A DNA stretch of 64,000 nucleotides from an uncultured Erwinia sp. (GCA_945290265.1 CALYQW010000002.1:62001-126000), one strand, 5' to 3'. Shown: positions 10,808 through 20,572, counted from the stretch's first letter. Numbers and translations are program-made. The notes: generated by a model not told the origin, from the letters alone.

Positions 10808-10869
10808 GCGGTAAGCTTTAGGCACTTTCGGACACCGCCTTAAGTTATCACATTGATTAGTGGGTACTT

Positions 10870-12000
10870 ATGAACAAAAGCAAGCCAAAGAGAGAATACT
10901 ATCTCGACTCCATTCGCGCGTATCTAATGTTATTAGGTGTGCCCTTTCATGTTTCTCTGATTTATTCTTCACAACACTGGGCCGTAAACAGTCAGGTTCC
11001 TTCGGAATGGCTGACATTGTTCAATGACTTTATCCATGCTTTTCGCATGCAGGTGTTTTTTGTTATATCTGGCTATTTCTCGTATATGCTATATCTGCGT
11101 CACTCTCCTCATCACTGGCTAAAACTGCGCCTCGAGCGCGTCGGTATTCCGATGCTGACCGCCATTTCTTTGATTACTCTGCCGCAGTTTTTTATCCTGA
11201 AAACCTGGACCACAAAGATTGGTGACTGGAGCCAGCTGACCCTTTATCAAAAATACAATGCCCTGGCCTGGGATTTGATTTCTCATCTATGGTTTTTGCT
11301 GGTGCTGGTACTGCTGACCATTTCCGGCGTCTGGATCTTCCACAAGTTGCGTCAGAATGCACAGCAAATAACAGATTATTCTGAACTCAACTGGCGCAAA
11401 CTCAGCCTGTTTATCCTGCTGTGCGCCCTTGCCTGGGCCGCCTTCCGTCGTCTGGTGTTTATACTGGCACCTCAGGTGGTGGGCGACGCGTTGTTTAACA
11501 TTGCAGTGATGCAAACATTAATGTTTCTGCCTTTCTTTGTTTTGGGGGCTATGGCATTGAACTATCCGGCGATTAAAGCGCTGCTTATACGCCCTGTCGC
11601 GGGTACCTTTATCGGTTCGCTACTTGCCTTCATCGCGTATGCCGCAACTCATGTCTGGAGTTCGGGAAGTGGCCGGTTTTATGAACTGGATGGCATCATC
11701 TCAATGATGATGGGGTTATGGATGACAAACGTGGTCTTTTCTCTGGGTCACCGGCTGCTTAACTCACATTCAACACGCGTGACTTATCTGGTTAATGCTT
11801 CGCTGTTTATTTATCTTATTCACCATCCGCTTACCATTCTGTACGGCATATTTGTCGTACCGCAGATAAATAATAATACCGTTGGTTTCTTAACCGGACT
11901 GGTGTTTGTTTTCGGTATGTCCATCATTATGTATGAAATCCATCTGCGTATTCCCGTACTGCGCTTTTTGTTTTCGGGAAAAACTCCACATAAAGGCTGA
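10870..12000 (+). CDS. opgC: Glucans biosynthesis protein C, succinyl transfer
   Basis: This 376-residue membrane protein belongs to acyltransferase family 3 and matches OpgC (MdoC), which adds succinyl groups to periplasmic glucans at the inner membrane. About ten hydrophobic segments are visible, and the N-terminal motif RxxxLDSIRAYLMLLGVPFH carries the family's conserved His. It is transcribed divergently from opgGH, the usual arrangement, with 247 bases between the two starts. Confidence 0.93.
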   Translation: MNKSKPKREYYLDSIRAYLMLLGVPFHVSLIYSSQHWAVNSQVPSEWLTLFNDFIHAFRMQVFFVISGYFSYMLYLRHSPHHWLKLRLERVGIPMLTAISLITLPQFFILKTWTTKIGDWSQLTLYQKYNALAWDLISHLWFLLVLVLLTISGVWIFHKLRQNAQQITDYSELNWRKLSLFILLCALAWAAFRRLVFILAPQVVGDALFNIAVMQTLMFLPFFVLGAMALNYPAIKALLIRPVAGTFIGSLLAFIAYAATHVWSSGSGRFYELDGIISMMMGLWMTNVVFSLGHRLLNSHSTRVTYLVNASLFIYLIHHPLTILYGIFVVPQINNNTVGFLTGLVFVFGMSIIMYEIHLRIPVLRFLFSGKTPHKG

Positions 12001-12031
12001 TTGCCCTTAAGCGGGGCATCAGTGGCAATAT

Positions 12032-12075
12032 GCCTGTGCAACCCTTATTGTAAACGTTGCACAGGCGTTTCCTTT
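12032..12075 (+). terminator. Strong hairpin after opgC
   Basis: GCCTGTGCAAC (12032-12042) and GTTGCACAGGC (12056-12066) form a perfect 11-pair stem with a 13-base loop, followed by GTTTCCTTT. It lies between opgC and the leftward small genes and may terminate both directions. Confidence 0.65.
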
Positions 12076-12090
12076 ACCACACCCAATGTG

Positions 12091-12270
12091 TCAGTGACGT
12101 CCGGTATGACCCGGCACAACCACCGTATTGCAGGTTCGCATGTCTACCGGCTGCTGACGGGCAGCCTGTAGGTCAGCCAGCCAGATCAAACTAAACAAAA
12201 CTGCAACGGTAATCAAAACAGCACCAAGAAAACTCACCAAAGCAAGCAGCTGATCATCTGTGGCGTTCAT
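12091..12270 (-). CDS. Small single-span membrane protein, unknown
   Basis: I do not recognise this 59-residue protein. It begins MNATDDQLLALVSFLG and has one hydrophobic stretch at about residues 8-32, followed by a polar tail containing one Cys and ending PGHTGRH. The ATG at 12270 has AAGGA a few bases upstream (spacing about four). A second small membrane protein gene lies 51 bases upstream on the same strand, so the two may be co-transcribed. The gene call rests on a good start signal, membrane-like composition and position. The N-out or N-in orientation is unclear. Confidence 0.55.
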   Translation of the reverse strand: MNATDDQLLALVSFLGAVLITVAVLFSLIWLADLQAARQQPVDMRTCNTVVVPGHTGRH

Positions 12271-12321
12271 TACATCCTTATTCCTGCACTAACGGATTAG
12301 AGCTAACGCCTGCCATCTGTA

Positions 12322-12543
12322 TCAGGGCATCAGCAAAGTAATTGCAAGGACAAAGATTATAAGGGTAAAAGAGGCGACTGCAAGCACCACAACCGCAAAC
12401 TGTGTATCATCCAGCGGCGGACGGATATCCTGACAGGATTCACACTCAGGGCGGGGGTTGGCTTCAGGGTGCGCACCATCATCAAACAGCATTGTATTTG
12501 AATAGTGACAAAGAGGGAGATTCTGCTTTTCATCCATGATCAC
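12322..12543 (-). CDS. Small C-tail-anchored membrane protein, unknown
   Basis: I do not recognise this protein (73 residues from GTG at 12543, or 71 from ATG at 12537). The first 45 residues are polar, with three Cys and two His in the patterns CHYSN and CESC. The last 25 residues are strongly hydrophobic, ending with only a few residues after the span. GGGA lies seven bases before the GTG, favouring that start. The Cys pair and Cys-His could bind a metal, which is speculation. It is paired with the small gene at 12091-12270. Confidence 0.55.
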   Translation of the reverse strand: MIMDEKQNLPLCHYSNTMLFDDGAHPEANPRPECESCQDIRPPLDDTQFAVVVLAVASFTLIIFVLAITLLMP

Positions 12544-12893
12544 GATATTGTCCCGGGAAAAATCCGCTAATTGATAGTTTTAAGCTATTTCCAGTTACAT
12601 TATGGCTCAGACCTCATAACTGAACACATAATGCAAATATACCATATTTCTGCACTAAAATTTGCGTTAAAAATTGATTTGATCTCAGAATAAGTAAATT
12701 TTACCGCACTAAATAAACTTGTAACGTTCAATATGGTTAAATAAACTATTCCATCACGTTAAAAGATTGATACAGTGTATCTGTAAATATTTCACGCCAG
12801 GTGCATCAGGTGTCGATTTTCAGAAGTGACGTAATACGATACAACTGTATTATTACTCCCATCAAAACCGGTCTGGCAAGTATTTTCAGAAAT
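12544..12893. other. Gene-free AT-rich stretch
   Basis: No protein gene is supported here. The stretch is AT-rich, presumably holds the promoter of the leftward small membrane genes, and contains short dyads such as ACAGTGTATCTGT near 12770. I see no convincing small RNA or mobile element. Confidence 0.5.
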
Positions 12894-12915
12894 GAAAAAA
12901 CCGCCTTTCGGCGGT
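12894..12915 (-). terminator. Terminator of the tRNA operon
   Basis: On the minus strand ACCGCC-GAAA-GGCGGT is followed by a T-run. It lies about 45 bases beyond the tRNA-Leu 3' end. Confidence 0.85.
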
Positions 12916-12958
12916 CAGACATTGCTTGTATTGCTTATTTTTGTTTTTTAAATCTTAA

Positions 12959-13044
12959 TGGTGCCCGGGGCGGGACTTGAACCCGCACGACCATAAGTCG
13001 AGGGATTTTAAATCCCTTGTGTCTACCGATTTCACCACCCGGGC
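12959..13044 (-). tRNA. leuZ: tRNA-Leu (TAA)
   Basis: The 86-base gene includes the encoded CCA end. The anticodon loop TTTAAAA gives anticodon TAA, and a long variable arm is present as in class II tRNAs. It resembles E. coli leuZ and occupies the same position after glyW and cysT. Confidence 0.95.
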
Positions 13045-13055
13045 AGGGTGTAAAG

Positions 13056-13129
13056 TGGAGGCGCGTCCCGGAGTCGAACCGAGGTAGGCGGATTTGCAAT
13101 CCGCAGCATGGCCACTCTGCCAACGCGCC
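13056..13129 (-). tRNA. cysT: tRNA-Cys (GCA)
   Basis: The 74-base gene has a cloverleaf with anticodon GCA in the loop ATTGCAAAT and an encoded CCA. It is the only cysteine tRNA in the window and corresponds to E. coli cysT. Confidence 0.95.
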
Positions 13130-13175
13130 TTAATTCTGTTTCCTTTAGACAGTCACACCATCTTCAGGCTAAATC

Positions 13176-13251
<76 letters not shown>

Positions 13252-13344
13252 CTGGTTATCATCAGGTCATTCAGAACCTGCTGATTTATCTTATTTTCAT
13301 CACTTCAATCTTTCGGCAGACCATGCTGCCTCTTGATGCGTTGC

Positions 13345-13372
13345 ATTCTACTGACATCGAACCATGAGTCAA
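13345..13372 (-). promoter_or_regulatory. Promoter candidate for glyW-cysT-leuZ
   Basis: Reading leftward, TTGACT (13372-13367) and TAGAAT (13350-13345) are 16 bases apart. The start point would be about 85 bases before tRNA-Gly. Both hexamers are close to the sigma-70 consensus. Confidence 0.5.
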
Positions 13373-13422
13373 TAAAATTATCCTTACTTTGTATCCGTTT
13401 GCTGCTTTTTAAATCGCTTCGA

Positions 13423-13971
13423 TCAACGTTCGAGCAAATCGCCACGCGCAGCATTAAGATACTGGAACATTGACCAGAACGTCAGCACCGCAGCGATATA
13501 AAGCGCTATGCCGCCGAAGATCTCTACCATATTATCCGGTCGCCACAGTAAGGCGAATAATGCCAGCATTTGTGCGGTGGTTTTCACTTTGCCAATCCAT
13601 GACACGGCCACGCTACTCCGCTTGCCGATTTCCGCCATCCACTCACGCAGCGCAGAAATGATAATTTCTCGGGCAATCATCGTGGCTGCCGGTAAAGTTA
13701 TCCACCAGGAATGAAAATGCTCAGTGACCAGAACCAGTGCCATTGCTACCATCACCTTGTCAGCAACCGGATCAAGAAAAGCACCAAAGCGGGTGGTCTG
13801 CTTCAGGCGGCGTGCCAGCCAGCCGTCCAGCCAGTCAGTCACAGCGGCAACAATAAATATCAGCGCGCAGACCAGCGGAGCCCATTGAAAAGGCAAATAA
13901 AATGCCAGCACAAAAAATGGGATAAGCACCACACGAAACAGGGTCAGTAAAGTTGGAATATTAAATGGCAT
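13423..13971 (-). CDS. pgsA: CDP-diacylglycerol--glycerol-3-phosphate 3-phosphatidyltransferase
   Basis: The 182-residue inner-membrane enzyme makes phosphatidylglycerophosphate, the committed step to phosphatidylglycerol and cardiolipin. The CDP-alcohol phosphotransferase signature is visible around residues 45-75 as [10 protein letters not shown] followed by [10 protein letters not shown], with the conserved aspartates. Four or more hydrophobic segments are present. It follows uvrC on the same strand and precedes the tRNA cluster, as in E. coli. Confidence 0.95.
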   Translation of the reverse strand: MPFNIPTLLTLFRVVLIPFFVLAFYLPFQWAPLVCALIFIVAAVTDWLDGWLARRLKQTTRFGAFLDPVADKVMVAMALVLVTEHFHSWWITLPAATMIAREIIISALREWMAEIGKRSSVAVSWIGKVKTTAQMLALFALLWRPDNMVEIFGGIALYIAAVLTFWSMFQYLNAARGDLLER

Positions 13972-14042
13972 AATTATGCTAACTGTCTGGACAGAGTGGA
14001 ATTTGTTCCTATGTTGCTACATTGCAATCAGGGTTGCAATGC

Positions 14043-15875
14043 TTAGTGTTTCAGTGCGCTGAAGATTTTTTCAGCCAGCGCCTGTGAAATCCCCGGGACG
14101 CGGGCAATCTCATCTACCGATGCGTTTAACAGCGGCTGTAACCCCCCCATATACTTAAGCAACATCTGACGCCGTTTCGGGCCGACCCCTTCAATGGTTT
14201 CAAGCGTACTGCTGTTTTTCACTTTCGCACGCTTATCACGGTGACCGGTGATCGCATGATTATGGGAATCATCGCGGATATGCTGCAAAACATGGAGAGC
14301 AGGAGAGTCTGGCGGCAGGCTGAACCCCTCGCCTTCCGGTTCAAAGAACAGCGTTTCCAGCCCGGCCTTACGATCGGTACCCTTGGCAATCCCCAGTAAT
14401 AAAGGGTGGTGTTTATCCCAGCTGACTTCCAGCTCAGCAAAAACCTGTTTAGCCTGCGACAGCTGCCCTTTACCACCATCAATTAATATCACATCCGGGA
14501 TCTTAGCCGGCTCCAGCATTTTACCATACCGACGCCGCAGCACCTGATTCATTGCCGCATAGTCATCACCCGGGTTAATATCACTGATATTGTAACGGCG
14601 ATATTCACTGCGTACCGGCCCGTTAGCATCAAATACCACACAGGAAGCAATGGTTTGTTCCCCCATCGTATGGCTGATATCAAAGCATTCCATGCGGCGA
14701 ATGTCGGGCAGCTTAAGCACTTCGGCCAGCTGTGACAGCCGCTGATGGATCGTTGAGCGTTGTGCAATGCGACTGGTGAGTGCCGTTGCTGCATTGGTGC
14801 GTGCCAGTTTCAGGTAACGCGCCCGGTCACCGCGAGGTTTACTCTGGATGTTGATCCGCCTTCCGGCAAGTTCTGTCAGTGAACCAGCCAGCAGCTCTTT
14901 TTCCGGCAGAGCAAAATCCAACAAAATATCGCCGGGCAGCGTTCGCAACTGACTGCCCTGCAGGTAAAACTGTCCGACAAAGGTTTGAACCACTTCTGAA
15001 AGTTCGGTCGCTGCCGGTACTTTAGGGAAATAGCTGCGACTGCCCAGCACCTTGCCCTGACGAATAAACAGCACGTGCATACAGGCCAGACCGCCCTCGA
15101 ACGCTACGCCGATGACGTCAAGGTCATCTCCCTGATTAGAGACAAACTGCTTTTCAGTTACCCGACGTACAGCCTGAATTTGATCGCGCAGGCGCGCCGC
15201 CTCTTCAAAACGTAACGCCGCACTGGCCTGCTCCATTCGACTGACCAGCTGATTAAGAACCTGATCGTCTTTACCGGACAGAAACAAACGGACGTAATTT
15301 ACCTGACGGGAATATTCTTCGTCTGAGACCAGTCCTTTAACGCAGGGGCCAAGACAGCGACCAATCTGATACTGCAAACAGGGGCGGGAACGGTTGCGAT
15401 AGACGCTGTTTTCACACTGGCGCACCGGAAAGATTTTTTGCAGCAGCGACAGGGTTTCTCTGACGGCATAACCATTGGGAAACGGACCAAAATAGTCGCC
15501 TTTCCCATGCTTCGCACCACGATGGCTGGCAAGCCGGGGGTGAGTATCGCCGCTGAGATAAATGAAGGGGTAGGTTTTATCATCACGCAACAACACGTTA
15601 TAGCGCGGCTGGTAAAGCTTTATATAGTTGTGTTCCAGCAGCAATGCTTCGGTTTCAGTGTGCGTCACCGTCACATCAATCTGACGGATCAGGGCCACCA
15701 GCGCCTCTGTTTTACGGCTGGCCAGATGACCACGGAAGTAGCTGGACAACCGTTTCTTTAGATCTTTCGCCTTGCCAACATAGATAACGTTTGTCTCGGC
15801 ATCGTACATCCGGTAAACGCCTGGCTGGCTGGTTACAGTTTTCAGAAAGGATCGGGCGTCAAATACATCACTCAC
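14043..15875 (-). CDS. uvrC: UvrABC excinuclease subunit C
   Basis: UvrC makes both incisions in nucleotide excision repair after UvrAB has marked the lesion. The 610-residue protein has an N-terminal GIY-YIG nuclease (GVYRMYD and VIYVGKA, residues about 19-40), a Cys-containing linker, a UVR domain near residues 204-239 for UvrB contact, an RNase H-like second nuclease domain containing [14 protein letters not shown], and a C-terminal helix-hairpin-helix pair ([21 protein letters not shown]). Its start overlaps the uvrY stop by eight bases. Confidence 0.96.
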   Translation of the reverse strand: MSDVFDARSFLKTVTSQPGVYRMYDAETNVIYVGKAKDLKKRLSSYFRGHLASRKTEALVALIRQIDVTVTHTETEALLLEHNYIKLYQPRYNVLLRDDKTYPFIYLSGDTHPRLASHRGAKHGKGDYFGPFPNGYAVRETLSLLQKIFPVRQCENSVYRNRSRPCLQYQIGRCLGPCVKGLVSDEEYSRQVNYVRLFLSGKDDQVLNQLVSRMEQASAALRFEEAARLRDQIQAVRRVTEKQFVSNQGDDLDVIGVAFEGGLACMHVLFIRQGKVLGSRSYFPKVPAATELSEVVQTFVGQFYLQGSQLRTLPGDILLDFALPEKELLAGSLTELAGRRINIQSKPRGDRARYLKLARTNAATALTSRIAQRSTIHQRLSQLAEVLKLPDIRRMECFDISHTMGEQTIASCVVFDANGPVRSEYRRYNISDINPGDDYAAMNQVLRRRYGKMLEPAKIPDVILIDGGKGQLSQAKQVFAELEVSWDKHHPLLLGIAKGTDRKAGLETLFFEPEGEGFSLPPDSPALHVLQHIRDDSHNHAITGHRDKRAKVKNSSTLETIEGVGPKRRQMLLKYMGGLQPLLNASVDEIARVPGISQALAEKIFSALKH

Positions 15876-16527
15876 TACTGATCACAGGCTCCGCATTAAA
15901 CAACCCGTGCCGGATGGCAAGGTGAGTTAGCTCCACGTCACCGCTGATGTTGAGTTTGCTGAACATGCGGTAACGATAGCTGTTAACTGTTTTGGGACTC
16001 AGATTAAGCTTTTCGGAGATTTCCGTCACTTTCTGACCCTTGGTTATCATCAGCATAATCTGCAATTCGCGCTCCGACAAACTGCTAAAGGGAGATTCTG
16101 ACTTTTGCGGTTCGATTTGGCTTAATGCCATCTGTTGAGCAATGTCTGAAGCAATGTAGCGCTGACCGGCATTTACTGAACGTATGGCGCTTATCACTTC
16201 CTGAGGTGCGGCACCTTTGCTCAAATAGCCTGCTGCTCCTGCCTGCATCACTTTTGCTGGCAGAGGATTCTCGGTATGAATGGTTAGCATGATAATTTTG
16301 CTGTCTGGCGTGTAACGAACAATCTTGCGGGTGGCTTCAAGCCCGCCGATACCCGGCATATTTATGTCCATTAACACCACATCAACCTTGTTGACGCGGC
16401 ACCACTTCACTGCATCCTCTCCGCAGTTGGCTTCACCCACAACCTGGATGCCTTTCACATCTTCCAGGATACGACGAATCCCAGCGCGTACCAGTTCGTG
16501 GTCATCTACGAGAAAAACGCTTATCAA
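15868..16527 (-). CDS. uvrY: Response regulator UvrY (BarA-UvrY system)
   Basis: UvrY (GacA-type) is the response regulator partnered by BarA; it activates csrB and csrC RNAs and so relieves CsrA repression. The 219-residue product has a receiver domain with Asp8-Asp9 and phospho-acceptor Asp54 ([10 protein letters not shown]), a conserved Lys in LSKGAAPQE, and a C-terminal LuxR-type helix-turn-helix ([27 protein letters not shown]). I chose the TTG at 16527. It aligns with the E. coli start, and AGGGAG lies six bases upstream; the open frame runs further to 16614 without family support. Confidence 0.94.
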   Translation of the reverse strand: MISVFLVDDHELVRAGIRRILEDVKGIQVVGEANCGEDAVKWCRVNKVDVVLMDINMPGIGGLEATRKIVRYTPDSKIIMLTIHTENPLPAKVMQAGAAGYLSKGAAPQEVISAIRSVNAGQRYIASDIAQQMALSQIEPQKSESPFSSLSERELQIMLMITKGQKVTEISEKLNLSPKTVNSYRYRMFSKLNISGDVELTHLAIRHGLFNAEPVISSE

Positions 16528-17017
16528 ATGGAACTCCCTAACTGGCTGAGGCAGGTAAATAAGAGTGGTTATTGTCAAGTCTATGTTACTACCTTTTTTC
16601 AAATGATAGTACATAAATAATGTTACTGATGAATAACGCCATTATTTTACACACAGATTGAACGGCAAAAGAATAGCAAAATTCATGATAGTCACCTTAA
16701 TAGAAAAACGTAAACCAATATAAAAAATGATAAATCAACCCAGCCATTTTGATTCAAAACAAAGAATTAAAAAAACAATTTCCAAATAACTAATAAATTA
16801 AAAAACAAAGCCGATAATACATTCCCCCCACTCATCTGTCTTTTTCTCCCCTTCCGTATTTGGCTGAAAGATGACCACTTGCAATTTAAATCAAATTTTC
16901 ATCCTCTGGCCGGTTAACAGTGATTCTGAAAGGATGAAATATGATATAGTTCGGCAGTTTCTGTTACCTGATGATTATTTCTCCGGTAACACTTCCTATA
17001 AACCATCAGGAGCAACC
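16528..17017. other. AT-rich intergenic region upstream of uvrY
   Basis: No gene is supported in these 490 bases. From about 16560 to 16820 the sequence is very A/T-rich with A-tracts, the kind of DNA often bound by H-NS or Fis. The right-hand end holds the presumed promoter of the DUF2594 gene, including TATAGT near 16943. The uvrY promoter must also lie here. Confidence 0.5.
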
Positions 17018-17242
17018 ATGAGTCAGACAGACTTTTCTACCAGTGAACAGGCTAGCATCCAGGCAAATGAGTTAAGTTGCATGAAGACACTGGTCACCAT
17101 GATGTTAAGGGTTATGGGTCAGGCCGATGCCGGTAAAGTGCTGATCAACATGGAACGCTATATTGCCGGACTGGAAGATCCGCTACAGGCAGAGGTGTTC
17201 AGCAATACCATTAACCAGATCAAACACGGTTACCGCCAGTAA
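17018..17242 (+). CDS. yecF: DUF2594 family protein (YecF-like)
   Basis: The 74-residue protein resembles E. coli YecF, of unknown function, which also neighbours uvrY. Conserved features include the ANELSCMKTLVTMMLRVMGQADAG region and the ending IKHGYRQ. AGGAG at 17008-17012 lies five bases before the ATG at 17018; the open frame extends upstream to 16871 but lacks similarity there. The expected neighbour sdiA is absent. Confidence 0.85.
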   Translation: MSQTDFSTSEQASIQANELSCMKTLVTMMLRVMGQADAGKVLINMERYIAGLEDPLQAEVFSNTINQIKHGYRQ

Positions 17243-17261
17243 TGACGTCCATGCCTGTCTG

Positions 17262-17290
17262 GACAGGGCGCGTTTGCCCTGTCTGCTTCC
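17262..17290 (+). terminator. Hairpin after the DUF2594 gene
   Basis: GACAGGGC (17262-17269) and GCCCTGTC (17276-17283) form an eight-pair stem with loop GCGTTT. The following TGCTTCC is only weakly T-rich. Confidence 0.45.
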
Positions 17291-17650
17291 CTGCCTGTAT
17301 CCCCTGCGCTTTCAGCGGTCGAGGCCATTGTTTGCCGCAAAATGCTCTGTTTTTGAGCAGACGCCCATTATTTAGAGATTAATCTCTGTTTTCTGCTTTA
17401 ACCTGGCAACTTTTACGATAAGCTCCTGACTGGCACGTCAGCTGGCTGCCATCCGGCCCGCCACCCCATAGTATTATCATTCATTATGACCGGATCAGCA
17501 CCTGATTCGATTATCCTGAATACGTCCCTGGCTGGTCAGGATGACTTCTTGTTAATCGGGATAGCAACGTAACCATGTGGACATCGACGAGCTGGATAAA
17601 TAAAAGCCAACAGAGCTTACAATTGAATATCACAGGACAGGAACTTATCA
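17285..17650. other. Long leader/intergenic region before cycA
   Basis: No protein gene is supported. A second hairpin, AGAGAT-TA-ATCTCT followed by GTTTTCTGCTTT, lies near 17375-17400 and could be a terminator. The rest presumably contains the cycA promoter and leader. In E. coli cycA translation is repressed by the small RNA GcvB; I cannot place its target here with confidence. Confidence 0.4.
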
Positions 17651-19048
17651 ATGGTAGATCAAGCAAAAGAGAGCACTCTCCCGGGAGAAAGCCCCCATAC
17701 GCTGCGGCGTAATCTGCATAACCGTCATATCCAGCTGATTGCAATCGGCGGAGCCATCGGCACCGGCCTGTTTATGGGGTCGGGTAAAACCATCAGTCTG
17801 GCCGGCCCTTCAATCATCTTCGTGTATATGATCATCGGGTTTATGCTGTTTTTTGTGATGCGCGCAATGGGCGAACTGTTGCTCTCCAATCTTGAATACA
17901 AGTCTTTCAGTGATTTCGCCGCTGATCTGCTCGGGCCCTGGGCAGGGTATTATACCGGCTGGACGTACTGGTTTTGTTGGGTGGTGACCGGAGTAGCCGA
18001 TATTGTGGCAATCAGCTCCTATTTCCAGTTCTGGTTTCCCGGATTCTCCGTCTGGATGAGTGCCCTGCTGTGTGTGGTGGTCTTTCTGGCACTGAATATT
18101 GCTACGGTTAAACTGTTCGGTGAGATGGAGTTCTGGTTTGCCATTATCAAAATTGTCGCCATCCTGGCACTAATCGCCATCGGTATTGTATTGGTTATCA
18201 TGCATTATCCGTCACCGGGTGGCGGCCATGCTGCATTGAGTAATATCTGGGATCAAGGGGGTATGTTCCCGAAAGGAGTGACCGGATTCTTTGCCGGTTT
18301 CCAGATAGCTATTTTTGCCTTCGTCGGTATTGAGCTGGTCGGCACCACGGCAGCAGAAACCCACGATCCGAAAACCATTCTGCCACGCGCCATTAACGCC
18401 ATACCGCTGCGTATTATTATGTTTTACGTGCTGGCGCTGATGGTAATTATAACCGTGACGCCGTGGAATCATGTCATTGCTGAGCGCAGCCCGTTTGTTG
18501 AGATGTTTATTCTGACCGGCCTGCCTGCGGCTGCCAGTATTGTTAACTTTGTGGTGCTGACGTCTGCGGCCTCATCGGCTAACAGCGGGATTTTCTCCAC
18601 CAGTCGCATGCTTTATGGCCTGTCACAGCAGGGCGTTGCTCATCGCCAGTTCGGCGTACTCTCCAGCCGTGCCGTACCAAGCTCCGGACTGTATTTTTCC
18701 TGCCTGTGTCTGCTGACTGGCGTGGCGTTAATTTATCTGATCCCTAACGTCATCACAGTATTCACCCTGGTTACCACCGTTTCCGCCATTTTATTTATGT
18801 TTGTCTGGACCATCATCCTTTGCTCTTATCTGGCGTACCGCAAAAAGCATCCGCTGCGTCATGCCGCGTCGAATTATAAAATGCCGCTGGGTAAGCTGAT
18901 GTGCTGGGTCTGTATGGCGTTTTTTGCCTTTGTGCTGGTATTGCTGACGCTGGAAACTGACACCCGTCAGGCACTGATGGTGACACCGCTGTGGTTTATC
19001 ATGTTGGGGATTGGCTGGTTCCTGCGCAGCCGTTGTACTACTCACTAA
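17651..19048 (+). CDS. cycA: D-alanine/D-serine/glycine permease
   Basis: This 465-residue amino-acid/polyamine/organocation family permease matches E. coli CycA, the proton-coupled importer of glycine, D-alanine, D-serine and D-cycloserine. Twelve hydrophobic segments fit the sequence, and the substrate motif IGGAIGTGLFMGSGKTI opens the first span. The N-terminal half is nearly identical to E. coli. The C-terminal tail after the last span is shorter. CAGGAAC precedes the ATG. In E. coli cycA maps elsewhere, so this placement differs. Confidence 0.93.
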   Translation: MVDQAKESTLPGESPHTLRRNLHNRHIQLIAIGGAIGTGLFMGSGKTISLAGPSIIFVYMIIGFMLFFVMRAMGELLLSNLEYKSFSDFAADLLGPWAGYYTGWTYWFCWVVTGVADIVAISSYFQFWFPGFSVWMSALLCVVVFLALNIATVKLFGEMEFWFAIIKIVAILALIAIGIVLVIMHYPSPGGGHAALSNIWDQGGMFPKGVTGFFAGFQIAIFAFVGIELVGTTAAETHDPKTILPRAINAIPLRIIMFYVLALMVIITVTPWNHVIAERSPFVEMFILTGLPAAASIVNFVVLTSAASSANSGIFSTSRMLYGLSQQGVAHRQFGVLSSRAVPSSGLYFSCLCLLTGVALIYLIPNVITVFTLVTTVSAILFMFVWTIILCSYLAYRKKHPLRHAASNYKMPLGKLMCWVCMAFFAFVLVLLTLETDTRQALMVTPLWFIMLGIGWFLRSRCTTH

Positions 19049-19098
19049 CCGCGACCGGAGCATCCGTTTCTGGCGGATGCTCCGTCTGTACAGGCAGT

Positions 19099-20040
19099 TT
19101 ATTTTGAGCCTGTCTCATTATCGCTGCGGTTTACCAGCGCCCCCTCAACAACGGGTTTTCTTTTCCGTACCAGCCTAAGTTCGCTGATAATCACCCCCGT
19201 CACTATCAGGCCGGCACCCAGCATTGCAACTGCCGGTAATCTTTCTCCCGCCAGTCGTCCGACTATCCCGGCCCATACCGGCTCACCGGCATAAATCACC
19301 GTCGCCCGGGTAGGAGAGATACTGCGCTGTGCCCAGTTCATCGTGACCTGAATAACCGCACTGGCCACCCCCATCCCCACTGCACTCCACAGTAAAAAAG
19401 GCGTTAAATCAGGAATAGTTTCACCACCAGGTTTCATCATCATAAAGCCGCACAATGAGGCTACCGCCAGCTGAATCACGGTGACCCGCCGCACATCCAC
19501 ATTACCGGCACTGGCACTGATCAGAATAATTTCTGCAGCAATCCCCAACGTACTGATAAGCGTAGCAATTTCGCCGACACTGAAAGCCAGCTCTCCCCCT
19601 TCTGGCCCGGCCAGCATCATCAGTCCGGCAAAAGCCAGCAGGATACCCACCCATGACATCAGACCGGGCATTTTACCCAGAAACAGCCACTGCAACAGCG
19701 GCACCAGCGGGACATACAAGGCAGTGATAAAGGCGGATTTACTGCTGGAAATGGTTTGCATTCCCCAGGTTTGCAGTCCGTAGCCAATGGCAATAGCAAT
19801 ACCAATCAGCGTACCAAATTTAATTTCCTGCCAGGTAATACCAGGCAGCGTTCGCCAGGTGAGGAGACCCAGCAATACTGCCGCCGTAGCAAAGCGCAGA
19901 CCAATAAAAAAACAGGGGCCACTCACCGTCATCGCAAGGTGAACTGTCAGAAATGTACCGCCCCAAACCATGGTGATCAACACAAGAACCCATTCCTGTG
20001 GCCTCAGCAACAGGGTATCACGTGAAAAAAAACCAGCCAT
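19099..20040 (-). CDS. DMT (EamA) family transporter
   Basis: The 313-residue protein has ten hydrophobic segments in two EamA repeats, typical of drug/metabolite transporters that export metabolites or toxic compounds. Sequence alone does not reveal the substrate, and I do not recognise a named orthologue. I chose the ATG at 20040; a TTG four codons upstream (20052) is possible. It converges on cycA. A polar tail of about 25 residues closes the protein. Confidence 0.85.
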   Translation of the reverse strand: MAGFFSRDTLLLRPQEWVLVLITMVWGGTFLTVHLAMTVSGPCFFIGLRFATAAVLLGLLTWRTLPGITWQEIKFGTLIGIAIAIGYGLQTWGMQTISSSKSAFITALYVPLVPLLQWLFLGKMPGLMSWVGILLAFAGLMMLAGPEGGELAFSVGEIATLISTLGIAAEIILISASAGNVDVRRVTVIQLAVASLCGFMMMKPGGETIPDLTPFLLWSAVGMGVASAVIQVTMNWAQRSISPTRATVIYAGEPVWAGIVGRLAGERLPAVAMLGAGLIVTGVIISELRLVRKRKPVVEGALVNRSDNETGSK

Positions 20041-20209
20041 AATCACATCCAAAGATAATTTTGGCGCTAAGTTTGCTCGCAGGTTCCGGCAAGGTCAACA
20101 GCATTCATGCGGTGATATACCCCACTGATAACCGGAAAACCGCATGTCACGCCCCCCTAATCAGCCTCTCTCGCCTATACTCATAAAGGGTTATTCACAG
20201 GAGAGTATT

Positions 20210-20440
20210 ATGACAACTCAAGAAGCAAAGGCACACCACGTCGGTGAATGGGCAACGCTACGTTGCACCTCAATTGAAATTGCTGAAGCCATTTTTGAAG
20301 TGGCTAAATATGACGAGAAACTGGCTGAAGCTATCTGGGAACAACAAGGGAATGATGACGTTCTGATACGCGCCTTTAATAAAACGCAGCAGGATGCACT
20401 CACCTGGGATAATAAGGTGATAGAACGTAAAAACGTCTGA
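20210..20440 (+). CDS. yccJ: YccJ family protein
   Basis: The 76-residue product matches E. coli YccJ, a small protein of unknown function, with [14 protein letters not shown] at the start and VIERKNV at the end conserved. GGAGAG lies just upstream of the ATG. In E. coli yccJ follows wrbA in one operon. Here wrbA is absent and yccJ stands alone upstream of an aldehyde dehydrogenase gene. Confidence 0.9.
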   Translation: MTTQEAKAHHVGEWATLRCTSIEIAEAIFEVAKYDEKLAEAIWEQQGNDDVLIRAFNKTQQDALTWDNKVIERKNV

Positions 20441-20572
20441 TTATTCTGCCTGCAAACAGAGGTCGGGTGAGAATGATCTGAAAGATAACCACACCCTGCT
20501 TCTATCTGCCAGACTTATTTCCTTAATTCACTACGATCTGCCACAGGTTGATTGTCCCTCAGGAGGCAAAAA

